Source of the DNA: Methanofollis sp.
Lineage (GTDB): Archaea; Halobacteriota; Methanomicrobia; Methanomicrobiales; Methanofollaceae
Assembly: GCF_028702905.1 (NCBI RefSeq)
Contig: NZ_JAQVNX010000001.1
Span: 31,100-95,099 of the forward strand
Direction: 5' to 3'
Length of the DNA: 64,000 nt
The notes under the pieces are model-generated. The model was not told the DNA's origin. It made no database searches and saw only the letters and a list, made by a program, of their open reading frames with translations. Position 1 is the stretch's first letter. Every line of letters begins with the position of its first letter. Positions 47,023-54,626 of this stretch are shown here, in pieces. Position numbers and translations under genes: made by a program.

Positions 47023-48153
47023 TCATGCGGATCGTGCCATGACGGCAAGATCTGCGAGGACGCGCGCCCGCGCCTTCGCCATGTCGGTGCCCCCGACCGC
47101 CTGACCGCGCCGCATGACCGGTTTGAGGAGCGGTACCGCTCCTTCAGGTGCGTGCGCGCCCGCTGGCAGGATCGCCCGCCCGCCGCCGGGGAGAAGGTAG
47201 ACCTGCTTGACCCCGCTCCATTTCCCCCGCTTCGCGCAACTCTTCCCCTCGATCTCGACAATGTCCAGGGAGAAGTCGATCACCGGTGCATTGGCGATCG
47301 CCCCGCCGACACCGAAGGCGTCTACCAGGTCGCGGTAGGCACGGATGTCCTCCTCCGTGACGCCGCCGGAGAGGAAGATGCCCACGTCCTCGTGGCCGTG
47401 GCTGTCGAGTTCCCAGCGCACCTCTTCGAGGATCGCGCGCATATTCCCCCGGCGGGAGCGCGGCGTGTCCAGGCGGACGGCCCTGGTGAAGCCGAGTTCG
47501 GCCGCCTTCAGGCACTCCTCCTTCTCGTCGCCGAAGGTGTCGCAGAGCATCAGGCGCGGCACCGCGGGTGCGGAGTGGCGGTCGAAGGCGACCCAGGCCT
47601 CTTCAGGCGTGGCATGGCACATCACAAAGGCGTGCGGCATCGTGCCGACGATCGGCATGCCGTCGGGCGCCGCGGTGTTCGAGACGCCGTCGACACCACC
47701 TATCCAGGCCGAACGCTCGATCATCTCTGCGATCGCCGGGTGCTGCCGGCGCGACCCGAAGGAGTAGACCGCGCGGTCGCCCGCCGCCTCCTTGACATGC
47801 GCGGCGGCGGTTGCGATCCCCGAGGCATGGCAGAGAAAGCCGAGGAGGGCCGTCTCGTACCGCCCGAAGTCGCGGTACCGCCCGGTGATACGCATCACCG
47901 GTTCGCGCGGGAGAAACACACTCCCCTCAGGCATGGCTTCGACGTCCACCGGCACCCCTTCGAGGAGGGACATGGCGTCGTCGAGGCCGCAGAAGACCCC
48001 CCGGTCGTACGGCATCCCGACGGTGGTGACCTCCATCGTCACCAGCGGGTTCTTCCCCTCCTTTGCAAGGACCTCCTCGCACCTGGCGAAGTAGATGTCC
48101 GTGCACTCCCCCCGGGCAATCGTGTCGTCATCGACGATATGGAATCTGCTCAT
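47023..48153 (-). CDS. pncB: Nicotinate phosphoribosyltransferase
   Basis: 376 residues. Contains the catalytic/PRPP region VYSFGSRRQHPAI (His that is auto-phosphorylated in this family), ATPEEAWVAFDR and the phosphate loop ...IFLSGGVTEEDIRAYRDLVDAFGVGGAIANAPVIDFSLDIVEIEGKSCAKRGKWSG. It forms nicotinate mononucleotide for NAD salvage. The ATG at 48153 gives a start MSRFHIVDDDTIARGECTDIYF with the substrate-contact residues. Divergent from the phosphorylase gene. Confidence 0.9.
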   Translation of the reverse strand: MSRFHIVDDDTIARGECTDIYFARCEEVLAKEGKNPLVTMEVTTVGMPYDRGVFCGLDDAMSLLEGVPVDVEAMPEGSVFLPREPVMRITGRYRDFGRYETALLGFLCHASGIATAAAHVKEAAGDRAVYSFGSRRQHPAIAEMIERSAWIGGVDGVSNTAAPDGMPIVGTMPHAFVMCHATPEEAWVAFDRHSAPAVPRLMLCDTFGDEKEECLKAAELGFTRAVRLDTPRSRRGNMRAILEEVRWELDSHGHEDVGIFLSGGVTEEDIRAYRDLVDAFGVGGAIANAPVIDFSLDIVEIEGKSCAKRGKWSGVKQVYLLPGGGRAILPAGAHAPEGAVPLLKPVMRRGQAVGGTDMAKARARVLADLAVMARSA

Positions 48154-48265
48154 CTCTATCCCGGCATCAGCGTATGGCCGGGCAAGGGTAAAAAGGTGGT
48201 TTTTACTCCTTGGGGGTCACTCTATACATGATGGCAGGCATGCACACAGGGCGGAGGGGGCAGTG

Positions 48266-48943
48266 ATGCTCGGGATCATCGGTGGCACCAGTCTTCTCTA
48301 CTGCAACCTCCCGAGACTCGAAAAAAGGACTGTCTGGACACCATATGGCCCGGCAGAGGTGATGGCGGGGGATATCGCCATCATGCTCCGCCACCAGGGG
48401 GGGAGGCCGCCGCACCGGATCAACTACCGGGCAGAGGCCGCGGCCCTTGCACTCTCCGGCGTGGACAGGATCGTCTCTTTCGGCTCGGTCGGTTCCCTGA
48501 AGGCGGAGATCCCGCCCGGGACAGTGGTTATTCCGACAGACTATCTCAGCCTCACCGATATCCCGTCCTTCCATGACCATGCCATCGAGCATGTGATGCC
48601 TGCCCTCGACGAGGGCCTTGTCCAGAAACTTTCGGAGGCCATCCCGACGGCGCAGGTTGGGGGGGTGTACGCCCAGACACGGGGGCCGCGGATCGAGACG
48701 GTCGCGGAGGTGCGCGGCCTTGCGAAGGTCGCCGACGTCGTCGGCATGACCGTCGCGAGCGAGGCGACCCTGGCGCGGGAACTCGGCATCCCGGTCGCCG
48801 CAGTCTGCACCGTGGACAATTATGCGAATGGATTATCTGACGAGGTGCTGACCTACGAACACATCCTCGCCACCTCGAAGAAATACGCGCACAGGACCGA
48901 GGACCTGGTCGAATCGATCGTGCGGGTTTGTGGAAGTGACTGA
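48266..48943 (+). CDS. Purine nucleoside phosphorylase, probable S-methyl-5'-thioinosine phosphorylase
   Basis: 225 residues from ATG 48266 (GTG immediately before; ribosome site GGAGGGGG ~12 bases upstream). NP-II phosphorylase/MTAP fold: LGIIGGTSLL phosphate loop, MLRHQGGRPPHRINYRAEAAAL, VSFGSVGSLKAEIPPGTVVIPTDYL, and TRGPRIETVAEVRGLAKVADVVGMTVASEATLARELGI. It is followed 3 bp later by a 5'-deoxyadenosine/MTA deaminase. In methanogens that deaminase makes methylthioinosine, so this enzyme most likely splits methylthioinosine into hypoxanthine and MTR-1-P. Adenosine-type substrates are not excluded. Confidence 0.85.
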   Translation: MLGIIGGTSLLYCNLPRLEKRTVWTPYGPAEVMAGDIAIMLRHQGGRPPHRINYRAEAAALALSGVDRIVSFGSVGSLKAEIPPGTVVIPTDYLSLTDIPSFHDHAIEHVMPALDEGLVQKLSEAIPTAQVGGVYAQTRGPRIETVAEVRGLAKVADVVGMTVASEATLARELGIPVAAVCTVDNYANGLSDEVLTYEHILATSKKYAHRTEDLVESIVRVCGSD

Positions 48944-48946
48944 TTT

Positions 48947-50236
48947 ATGAGTGATACGGAAAGAAGCGTGCTCATCAGGGATGTTGAGCTCAATGGAGCG
49001 CGGGTGAATATCAGGGTCGAGAACGGGCGTTTCGCCGCGATCGGGGAGAAGGCCGGCGGCGAGGCCGACAGGATCGTCGACGGCGGCGGTGCTGTCGCCC
49101 TGCCGGGCCTGTACAACACCCACACTCATGCGGCGATGACCCTGCTGCGCGGCTATGCCGACGACATGCCCCTCCAGCAGTGGCTGTCCGAGAAGATCTG
49201 GCCCCTTGAGGCGCACCTGACAGCTGATGACGTGTACTGGGGAACGAAGCTCGCCTGCCTGGAGATGATCAGGTCGGGGACAGTCGGCTTCAATGACATG
49301 TACTTCTTCATGGAGGAGGCGGCCCGCGCCGTGGACGAGATGGGCATGAAGGCCCAGCTCTCGTACGGGTTCATCGACCTCTTCGACGAGGAGAAGAGAG
49401 AGAAAGAGATCCACGCGACAGAGAAACTCGTCGCCCGGATCAAGGGAATGAACAACCCGCGGATCAGGGCGGCCGTCGGCCCCCATGCCGTGTACACGGT
49501 CTCCGAGGAGGGGCTGCACTGGTGCGCTGAGTTCTCCCGGCAGCAGAACGTCGGTCTCCACATCCACCTTGCCGAGACAGAGCAGGAGGTGCACGACTGT
49601 GTCGAGAAGACCGGCATGCGCCCGGCGGCCTTGCTTGATCGGTGCGGCTGCCTGACGCCCCGCACGGTCGCGGCCCACTGCTGCTGGCTCGATTCCGACG
49701 ACTGCACTCTTCTTGGCGACCGCGGTGTCTTCGCCTCCCACAACCCGACAAGCAACATGAAGCTTGCAGTCCACCGCGCGATGCCGTACGAGTGGCTGAA
49801 GGCGCGGGGCGCCGGCGTCACCCTGGGCACAGACGGGTGCGCCTCGAACAACAACCTCGACATGTTCGAGGAGATGAAGTTCGCCGCCCTGCTCCAGAAG
49901 TTCTACTGGAACTCGCAGACCCTCCTCCCGGCGTCCGAGGCCTTCCAGATGGCGACGGCAAACGGTGCCGCGGCCCTGGGATTCGAGGGCGGCGTCATCG
50001 CCGAGGGCGCGCCGGCAGACCTCGTCCTCCTCGACCGCCGTGCGGTCTGCAACACCCCGCTGTACAACCCGGTCTCGAACGCGGTCTATGCCTGCTCTGG
50101 CGCCGCAGTGACAACGGTGCTCTGCAATGGCCGGGTTCTCATGGAGGACCGCCGCATCCCCGGCGAGGCCGAGATCATCAATGGTGCGCAGAAGGCGGCA
50201 GAAGGGCTGATCGCCCGGAAGCAGGCCGAAGAATAA
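48947..50236 (+). CDS. dadD: 5'-deoxyadenosine / S-methylthioadenosine / SAH deaminase
   Basis: 429 residues, amidohydrolase. Zn ligands and catalytic residues: GLYNTHTHAAMTLLRG (HxH), NVGLHIHLAE (His and Glu), TVAAHCCWLD (His) and VTLGTDGCASNNNLDM (Asp). It deaminates 5'-deoxyadenosine and related SAM by-products; the former is made in quantity by radical SAM enzymes such as AmrS. Operon with the upstream phosphorylase (3-bp gap), giving a two-step salvage path. A T-run follows the stop (50237-50245). Confidence 0.9.
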   Translation: MSDTERSVLIRDVELNGARVNIRVENGRFAAIGEKAGGEADRIVDGGGAVALPGLYNTHTHAAMTLLRGYADDMPLQQWLSEKIWPLEAHLTADDVYWGTKLACLEMIRSGTVGFNDMYFFMEEAARAVDEMGMKAQLSYGFIDLFDEEKREKEIHATEKLVARIKGMNNPRIRAAVGPHAVYTVSEEGLHWCAEFSRQQNVGLHIHLAETEQEVHDCVEKTGMRPAALLDRCGCLTPRTVAAHCCWLDSDDCTLLGDRGVFASHNPTSNMKLAVHRAMPYEWLKARGAGVTLGTDGCASNNNLDMFEEMKFAALLQKFYWNSQTLLPASEAFQMATANGAAALGFEGGVIAEGAPADLVLLDRRAVCNTPLYNPVSNAVYACSGAAVTTVLCNGRVLMEDRRIPGEAEIINGAQKAAEGLIARKQAEE

Positions 50237-50252
50237 TCTTTTTTTGTGTGGG

Positions 50253-50639
50253 ATGCTCTCCATTGAACAACTGAAACAGCATGCACAGAATGTGAAAGTT
50301 GATGTTTATGCACTGTATCTCGCCCGTGGAGACCCACGCATCCCCTGGTATGCGAAGGGAGTTCTGGTGCTGACCGTCACATATGCATTGAGCCCGATTG
50401 ATCTGGTCCCTGATTTCATTCCTGTCCTTGGTTATCTGGACGACCTGATCCTCGTCCCGGCCGGGATCGCATGTGCAGTCCGACTGATGCCGCCCGATGT
50501 GCTTGAAGAGTATAGAGAACGTGCGAAAACCGAAGACAGGTCGGTGCATATTCACGGATGGACCGGGCTCATTATCGTCGTACTCATCTGGCTGTTCGTA
50601 CTCTCTGTCGTGCTGATACTGGTCGTCCGGGCCATGTAA
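50253..50639 (+). CDS. DUF1232 (YkvA-family) membrane protein
   Basis: 128 residues. The DUF1232 signature is clear: WYAKGVLVLTVTYALSPIDLVPDFIPVLGYLDDLILVPAGI, with the SPIDLIPDFIP core. A second hydrophobic helix (LIIVVLIWLFVLSVVLILVV) closes the protein. Function unknown; some bacterial relatives affect virulence or membrane stress. The ATG at 50253 has no strong ribosome site and a GTG/TTG few codons upstream cannot be excluded. Overlaps the T-run end of dadD. Confidence 0.85.
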   Translation: MLSIEQLKQHAQNVKVDVYALYLARGDPRIPWYAKGVLVLTVTYALSPIDLVPDFIPVLGYLDDLILVPAGIACAVRLMPPDVLEEYRERAKTEDRSVHIHGWTGLIIVVLIWLFVLSVVLILVVRAM

Positions 50640-50652
50640 ATTTCCCTCACTC

Positions 50653-51597
50653 TTACTCCCCGAAGACGATCCCGCGCAGCATCCCCTGCGTCTCCTCGGG
50701 CGTGCCGGTCGTGTTGACGACATAGACCCGCGCCGCCCCCAGCAGCGCTGCAAAGAATCGCCTCCGGAGATTTTCCTTGAAGGGCGTCCTGACAAGGAGG
50801 TGGGGGTTGTAGTAGCCCGCAGCCGCGAGCACGTCAAGGGCGGTGCCGGGATTGCGGGCCGTGACCGTCTGCGCCTCTTCGGGATCGCGGTGGAGGAGGA
50901 CGACTGTTCGGATCGTGGTCATCGGGAGGATGCGCCCCTTCCCGATGACAGACCTCAGGTCCACGACGGCGCGGCCCTCCGCGTCGAAATCGGCGCGGGC
51001 GACGAGGTCGGTATATTCCGGCCAGATGGTGGCGAGGTCGGCCCTGATGTAGAAGTTCTTCTCAGAACCATAGGCAAAGACCTCGTCCCCGAAGATGCGG
51101 GCGAAAGACCAGTCGTCGGCGACCACCCGCACCCGCGGGTCGCGAAGGAGACCATACGTCTGGGTGGTCTTGCCCGCGCCCGACGCCCCGAGGATGCAGC
51201 ACCCCCGGCCGTCGGCGTCGATGCAGGCGCCGTGGATGGAGGCGATCCCGTGCTCGTCCTCCAGGGTGTCGCCTGCCACAGAGAGGGCAAGGGACTTCAC
51301 CCAGCCATAGTAGGTGACATTGAGGAGGAACGCCGTTCTCGTCGCCGGGTCATAGAAGACCGTGTCTTTCGAGGCCGCCGGATCGCGGAGGACATAGAGG
51401 CGGCCATGGGAGCGGATCGACTGGGAGATGAAGAAGAAATTCTCCTCCCAGCGCTCCTTGACACTGCGGTCGCCGGTGAGAAGTTTGATACAGCAGCCGT
51501 AGATGTCGGACTTGATCTCGTACCTGACCTGTGCGGCGTACCGTGCCGCCAGATCCTCCTTCTCCTCGATGGAGATCAGCCTGAGGGTGTAGGGCAT
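50653..51597 (-). CDS. P-loop protein resembling HPr kinase/phosphorylase domain
   Basis: 314 residues. An N-terminal ~110 residues lack a known motif. The central part then reads IASIHGACIDADGRGCCILGASGAGKTTQTYGLLRDPRVRVVADDWSFARI, where GASGAGKTT is a Walker A loop in the context typical of HPr kinase-like domains (IHG...GAGKST...DD). No HPr gene or PTS component is seen, and this subgroup in methanogens has no assigned substrate. Protein kinase or nucleotide kinase are both possible. Convergent with the DUF1232 gene. Confidence 0.6.
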   Translation of the reverse strand: MPYTLRLISIEEKEDLAARYAAQVRYEIKSDIYGCCIKLLTGDRSVKERWEENFFFISQSIRSHGRLYVLRDPAASKDTVFYDPATRTAFLLNVTYYGWVKSLALSVAGDTLEDEHGIASIHGACIDADGRGCCILGASGAGKTTQTYGLLRDPRVRVVADDWSFARIFGDEVFAYGSEKNFYIRADLATIWPEYTDLVARADFDAEGRAVVDLRSVIGKGRILPMTTIRTVVLLHRDPEEAQTVTARNPGTALDVLAAAGYYNPHLLVRTPFKENLRRRFFAALLGAARVYVVNTTGTPEETQGMLRGIVFGE

Positions 51598-51692
51598 GCA
51601 TTCGGGTGGTGCGGCATCAGGTTAAAGGTTCTCTTCCCTTTTTTGCACGGGAAAATAGGTGGTTTAGAGGGACCGGGCGGCCCTGTCGATCT

Positions 51693-52067
51693 TCAGGCTG
51701 CGAGCAGTGCCCTTTTCCTGATGATATTTTGTTCTTTCACCGCCTCGACGATGTACGTGCACGCCTCAAAGGCCACGTCCCTCTCCGGTGCGCCCGCGGC
51801 CACCAGAAGGACCACGTCACCGACAGTGACCTCGCCGATCCTATGCACGACATCTGCACAACTCAGCCCGAAACGCCTGACCGCCTCTTCCCGGATCGAT
51901 TTCAGGCTCTTCGTCGCCTGCTCGACATCCGCCTCGATCGAAAGCCCGGTGGCGCCCTCCTCGGCCCGCACCCGGCCGACATAGGTGACGACCGAACCTG
52001 CCAGAGCGGCGCTCGATGATCTCATCGGTGCACTGGTGTCGATCTCGCTGCTTGTGATCCCGACCAT
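51693..52067 (-). CDS. moaE: MoaE, molybdopterin synthase catalytic subunit
   Basis: 124 residues from ATG 52067 (ribosome site GGAGGAG 7 bases upstream; a longer frame to 52121 lacks one). Pattern: GSVVTYVGRVR, IREEAVRRFGLSCADVVHRIGEVTVGD (HRxG), and FEACTYIVEAVKEQNIIRKRALLA, where the two Lys (VKE and IIRK) match the catalytic Lys pair of MoaE. It inserts dithiolene sulfur into precursor Z with MoaD. MoaD is not adjacent. The ending is a little shorter than in bacterial MoaE. Molybdo/tungsto-pterin is needed by formylmethanofuran dehydrogenase. Confidence 0.8.
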   Translation of the reverse strand: MVGITSSEIDTSAPMRSSSAALAGSVVTYVGRVRAEEGATGLSIEADVEQATKSLKSIREEAVRRFGLSCADVVHRIGEVTVGDVVLLVAAGAPERDVAFEACTYIVEAVKEQNIIRKRALLAA

Positions 52068-52205
52068 AATACTCTCCTCCATCCCCCTGTGGGACATCTG
52101 CCCCAGGGAGTCAGGAGTCATTACCGGAAGCAGTACATAAAAATGATCTCCTTGACGCCAGCCAGATGTCGGCCCGGCCGTCTGAAAAAAAGGGATGCCG
52201 ATCTT

Positions 52206-53906
52206 TCAGGCAGTCTGGATCTTCGAGGCCCCTTCGAGGCCGAGTTCGGGGATCGCCATCTCGCGCATCTTGAACTTCTGGATCTTGCCGGTGACAGACA
52301 TCGGGAAACTGTCCACGAACTTGTAGTACCGCGGGATCTTGAAGCGGGCGATCTGGCCGGTGCAGAACTCGACGATCTCCTCCTTCGTGAGGGTCTGCCC
52401 GTTCTTCGGCTTCACCCAGGCCATCAGTTCCTCGCCGTACTTCTCGTCGGGCACGCCGATCACATAGGCGTCGGCGATCTTCGGGTGGTGGTGGAGGAAC
52501 TCCTCGATCTCTCTCGGGTAGATGTTCTCGCCGCCCCGGATCACCATCTCCTTCAGGCGCCCGGACATCTTCACGTACCCCTCCTCGTCCATCACGCCGA
52601 GGTCGCCGGTGTGGAGCCAGCCGTTCTGGTCCAGGGTGGCGCGGGTGGCCGAGGGATTGTTGTAGTAGCACTTCATCGCCATATAACCGCGTGCGCAGAT
52701 CTCGCCGATCTCGCCGTGGGGGACGATCCTCTTTGTGTTCGGGTCGATGATCTTGATCTCGGTGTGCGGGAATGGCCTGCCGACGGTCGTGACCCTGCGC
52801 TCCAGGGGGTCGTTCACCGTCGTCATGGTGATACCGGGCGAGAGTTCGGTCTGCCCGTAGACGATGACGATGTCCCGCATATTCATGAGGCTGTTGACCT
52901 GCTTCATCACCTCGATCGGGCAGGGGGAACCGGCCATGATCCCGGTGCGCAGGGTGGAGTAATCGTATTTCTTAAAGTCCGGGTGGGAGAGTTCGGCGAT
53001 GAACATCGTCGGCACGCCGTGGACGGCGGTGCACCGCTCGTTCTGGATCGTCTTCAGGACAGTCTCGGCATTGAAGGCCGGGGCAGGGATGACCATCGTC
53101 GTGCCGTGGGTGACCGAGGCCATGTTTGAGAGGACCATGCCGAAGCAGTGGTAGAAGGGCACAGGGATGCAGAGGCGGTCCTTCTCGGTGAACTTCATCC
53201 CCTCGCCGATGATGTAGCCGTTGTTCATGACGCCGTGGTGAGTGAGGACGACGCCCTTCGGGAAACCGGTCGTCCCGCTCGTGTACTGGATGTTGATGGC
53301 ATCGTCGAAGTTGAGGGTCTCCTCGCGTTCCTCCAGTTCGTCGGGGCTGATCGCATCCCCTTTCTGGAGCACCTCGTCCCAGGAGAACATGCCGTTGTAC
53401 GGGATGTCGCCCATGAAGATGATGTTTCGGAGGAATGGGAACTTCTCCGAGGAAACTCTGCCGGGCCGCGCCTCGATCGCCTCGGGGCAGGCCTCGTAGA
53501 CCATGCCGACATAGTCGGAGGTCTTGAAACGCCCCTGCACGATGAGGGTCGAGACTTCCGCCTGCTTCAGCGCGTATTCGAGTTCGAAGACACGGTAGTC
53601 GGGGTTGATGTTCACCAGAATGGCGCCGATCTTTGCGGTCGCGAACTGGGTCATCGTCCACTCTGCGTAGTTCATCGCCCAGATCGCAACCCTGTCCCCG
53701 CGCTCGACGCCGAGCGCCATAAGGCCACGTGCAAGAGAGTTTACCTGAAGAAGGAACTCCCTGTATGTCCAGCGGATGTTCTGGTGCACCGATACCAGGG
53801 CTTCGTTGTCCGGGTACTGGGTGGCAATCCGGTTCAGCATGGCGCCGATGGTCTCCCCCATCAGCGACATTGCCGAGTGTCCGCATGCATAACTGCCCGT
53901 AGCCAT
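52206..53906 (-). CDS. Acyl-CoA synthetase (AMP-forming), medium/long-chain type
   Basis: 566 residues from ATG 53906. Adenylation motifs: YTSGTTGFPKGVVLTHHG, VYGQTELSPGI, GWLHTGDLGVMDEEGYVKMSGRLKEMVIRGGENIYPREIEEFL and the C-terminal SVTGKIQKFKMRE with the catalytic Lys. Sequence resembles fatty-acyl/carboxylate CoA ligases rather than acetyl-CoA synthetase. Substrate unknown; methanogens make few fatty acids. An apparent extension to 54176 crosses the antisense strand of tRNA-Trp and is rejected. No metabolic partner is adjacent. Confidence 0.85.
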   Translation of the reverse strand: MATGSYACGHSAMSLMGETIGAMLNRIATQYPDNEALVSVHQNIRWTYREFLLQVNSLARGLMALGVERGDRVAIWAMNYAEWTMTQFATAKIGAILVNINPDYRVFELEYALKQAEVSTLIVQGRFKTSDYVGMVYEACPEAIEARPGRVSSEKFPFLRNIIFMGDIPYNGMFSWDEVLQKGDAISPDELEEREETLNFDDAINIQYTSGTTGFPKGVVLTHHGVMNNGYIIGEGMKFTEKDRLCIPVPFYHCFGMVLSNMASVTHGTTMVIPAPAFNAETVLKTIQNERCTAVHGVPTMFIAELSHPDFKKYDYSTLRTGIMAGSPCPIEVMKQVNSLMNMRDIVIVYGQTELSPGITMTTVNDPLERRVTTVGRPFPHTEIKIIDPNTKRIVPHGEIGEICARGYMAMKCYYNNPSATRATLDQNGWLHTGDLGVMDEEGYVKMSGRLKEMVIRGGENIYPREIEEFLHHHPKIADAYVIGVPDEKYGEELMAWVKPKNGQTLTKEEIVEFCTGQIARFKIPRYYKFVDSFPMSVTGKIQKFKMREMAIPELGLEGASKIQTA

Positions 53907-54004
53907 AATTTTCCCAGTACATGGGGGAGGGAGACAATATATGGTTAGTGTTCTTGAAACACAATTTTTAAATGAAGGGACTGTCGAATATATAGGATAC
54001 CCGT

Positions 54005-54175
54005 GGGGTCGTGGCCTAGTCCGGAATGGCGACGGGCTCCAGCGGTCTTTGCGTGTGATGAACAATGGGTCTACTGATGATGATGATGACCCGTTGGAGC
54101 ACTGATGCAACATTCGTGCTCCCCGCGCATGTCGGAGAGACCCGTCGATCGTGAGTTCAAATCTCACCGACCCCA
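54005..54175 (+). tRNA. tRNA-Trp (anticodon CCA) with 97-base intron
   Basis: Exon 1 is 54005-54042, exon 2 is 54140-54175. Acceptor GGGGTCG/CGACCCC, discriminator A; anticodon stem ACGGG/CCCGT; loop CT-CCA-GA with the intron between positions 37 and 38. The splice site forms the bulge-helix-bulge: central helix CTCC/GGAG with 3-base bulges AGC and AGA, cleaved after AG on each side. T arm GTGAG-TTCAAAT-CTCAC. A TATA-like AATATATAGG lies at 53987-53996. Confidence 0.95.
54043..54139 (+). ncRNA. Box C/D guide RNA inside the tRNA-Trp intron
   Basis: Box C is GTGATGA (54055-54061), D' is CTGA (54074-54077), C' lies in the repeated TGATGATGATGA (54075-54089) and D is CTGA (54102-54105). The base five upstream of D' pairs with C39 of the 3' exon (guide AATGGGTCT against AGACCCGT, one G-U). 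The base five upstream of D pairs with C34, the first anticodon base (guide CCGTTGGAGC against GCTCCAGCGG, one G-U, crossing the splice site). This is the arrangement known from haloarchaeal and other euryarchaeal tRNA-Trp introns, where methylation occurs at 34 and 39 before splicing. Confidence 0.88.
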
Positions 54176-54626
54176 CGTTTTATGATCCAGTTCAATGATT
54201 TTATTCCTATTCTCTGCGATTATTTCCTGATACTGTCGTTTCCGAATGCCTGTACATCTTCATGACGGGAACGCCGGTGCCGCCACCTCGAAGAGAACCG
54301 GGGGTTCTTGTTGACCAATGAGATGGAGGCGCGCACGAGCACGACGCTGCATTTTTATAATCTGGCCCTATCCCCGCAGTACGGGAAGGGCAACGCGCAG
54401 ATCTGGCAGGATAATCCACAGGGGCAACTGGTCGGGACAGGCGCCCGGGGCTGCGGGTGGTCGACGTGCGGTCAGGGACGATCCTGACAGAGGCCACCTT
54501 TGCCGTCTTCAGGATCCCGGGTTTGAGGCCCCTTCCCCTTCCGCCCTGCTCCTCCGTTCCCCTGGCGCCCGTCACTTTATGTATGAGTCCACCCTATCTT
54601 TATGCAGCATATTGAAGGGATTGTCC
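54176..54626. pseudogene. Intergenic region with possible secreted-protein remnant
   Basis: From ~54313 one plus frame reads TNEMEARTSTTLHFYNLALS and continues to QIWQDNPQGQLVGTG. About one base later another frame continues LRVVDVRSGTILTEATFAVF. Together these look like the end of a beta-rich surface protein interrupted by a frameshift. I cannot name the family and no start remains. The TATA-like CTTTATGTAT at 54575-54584 and the site GAAGGG at 54613-54618 serve fae. Confidence 0.35.

Noticed and set aside
53907..54176. N-terminal extension of the acyl-CoA synthetase
   Set aside because: It would be translated from the antisense strand of tRNA-Trp and its intron; ATG 53906 starts in the expected place.
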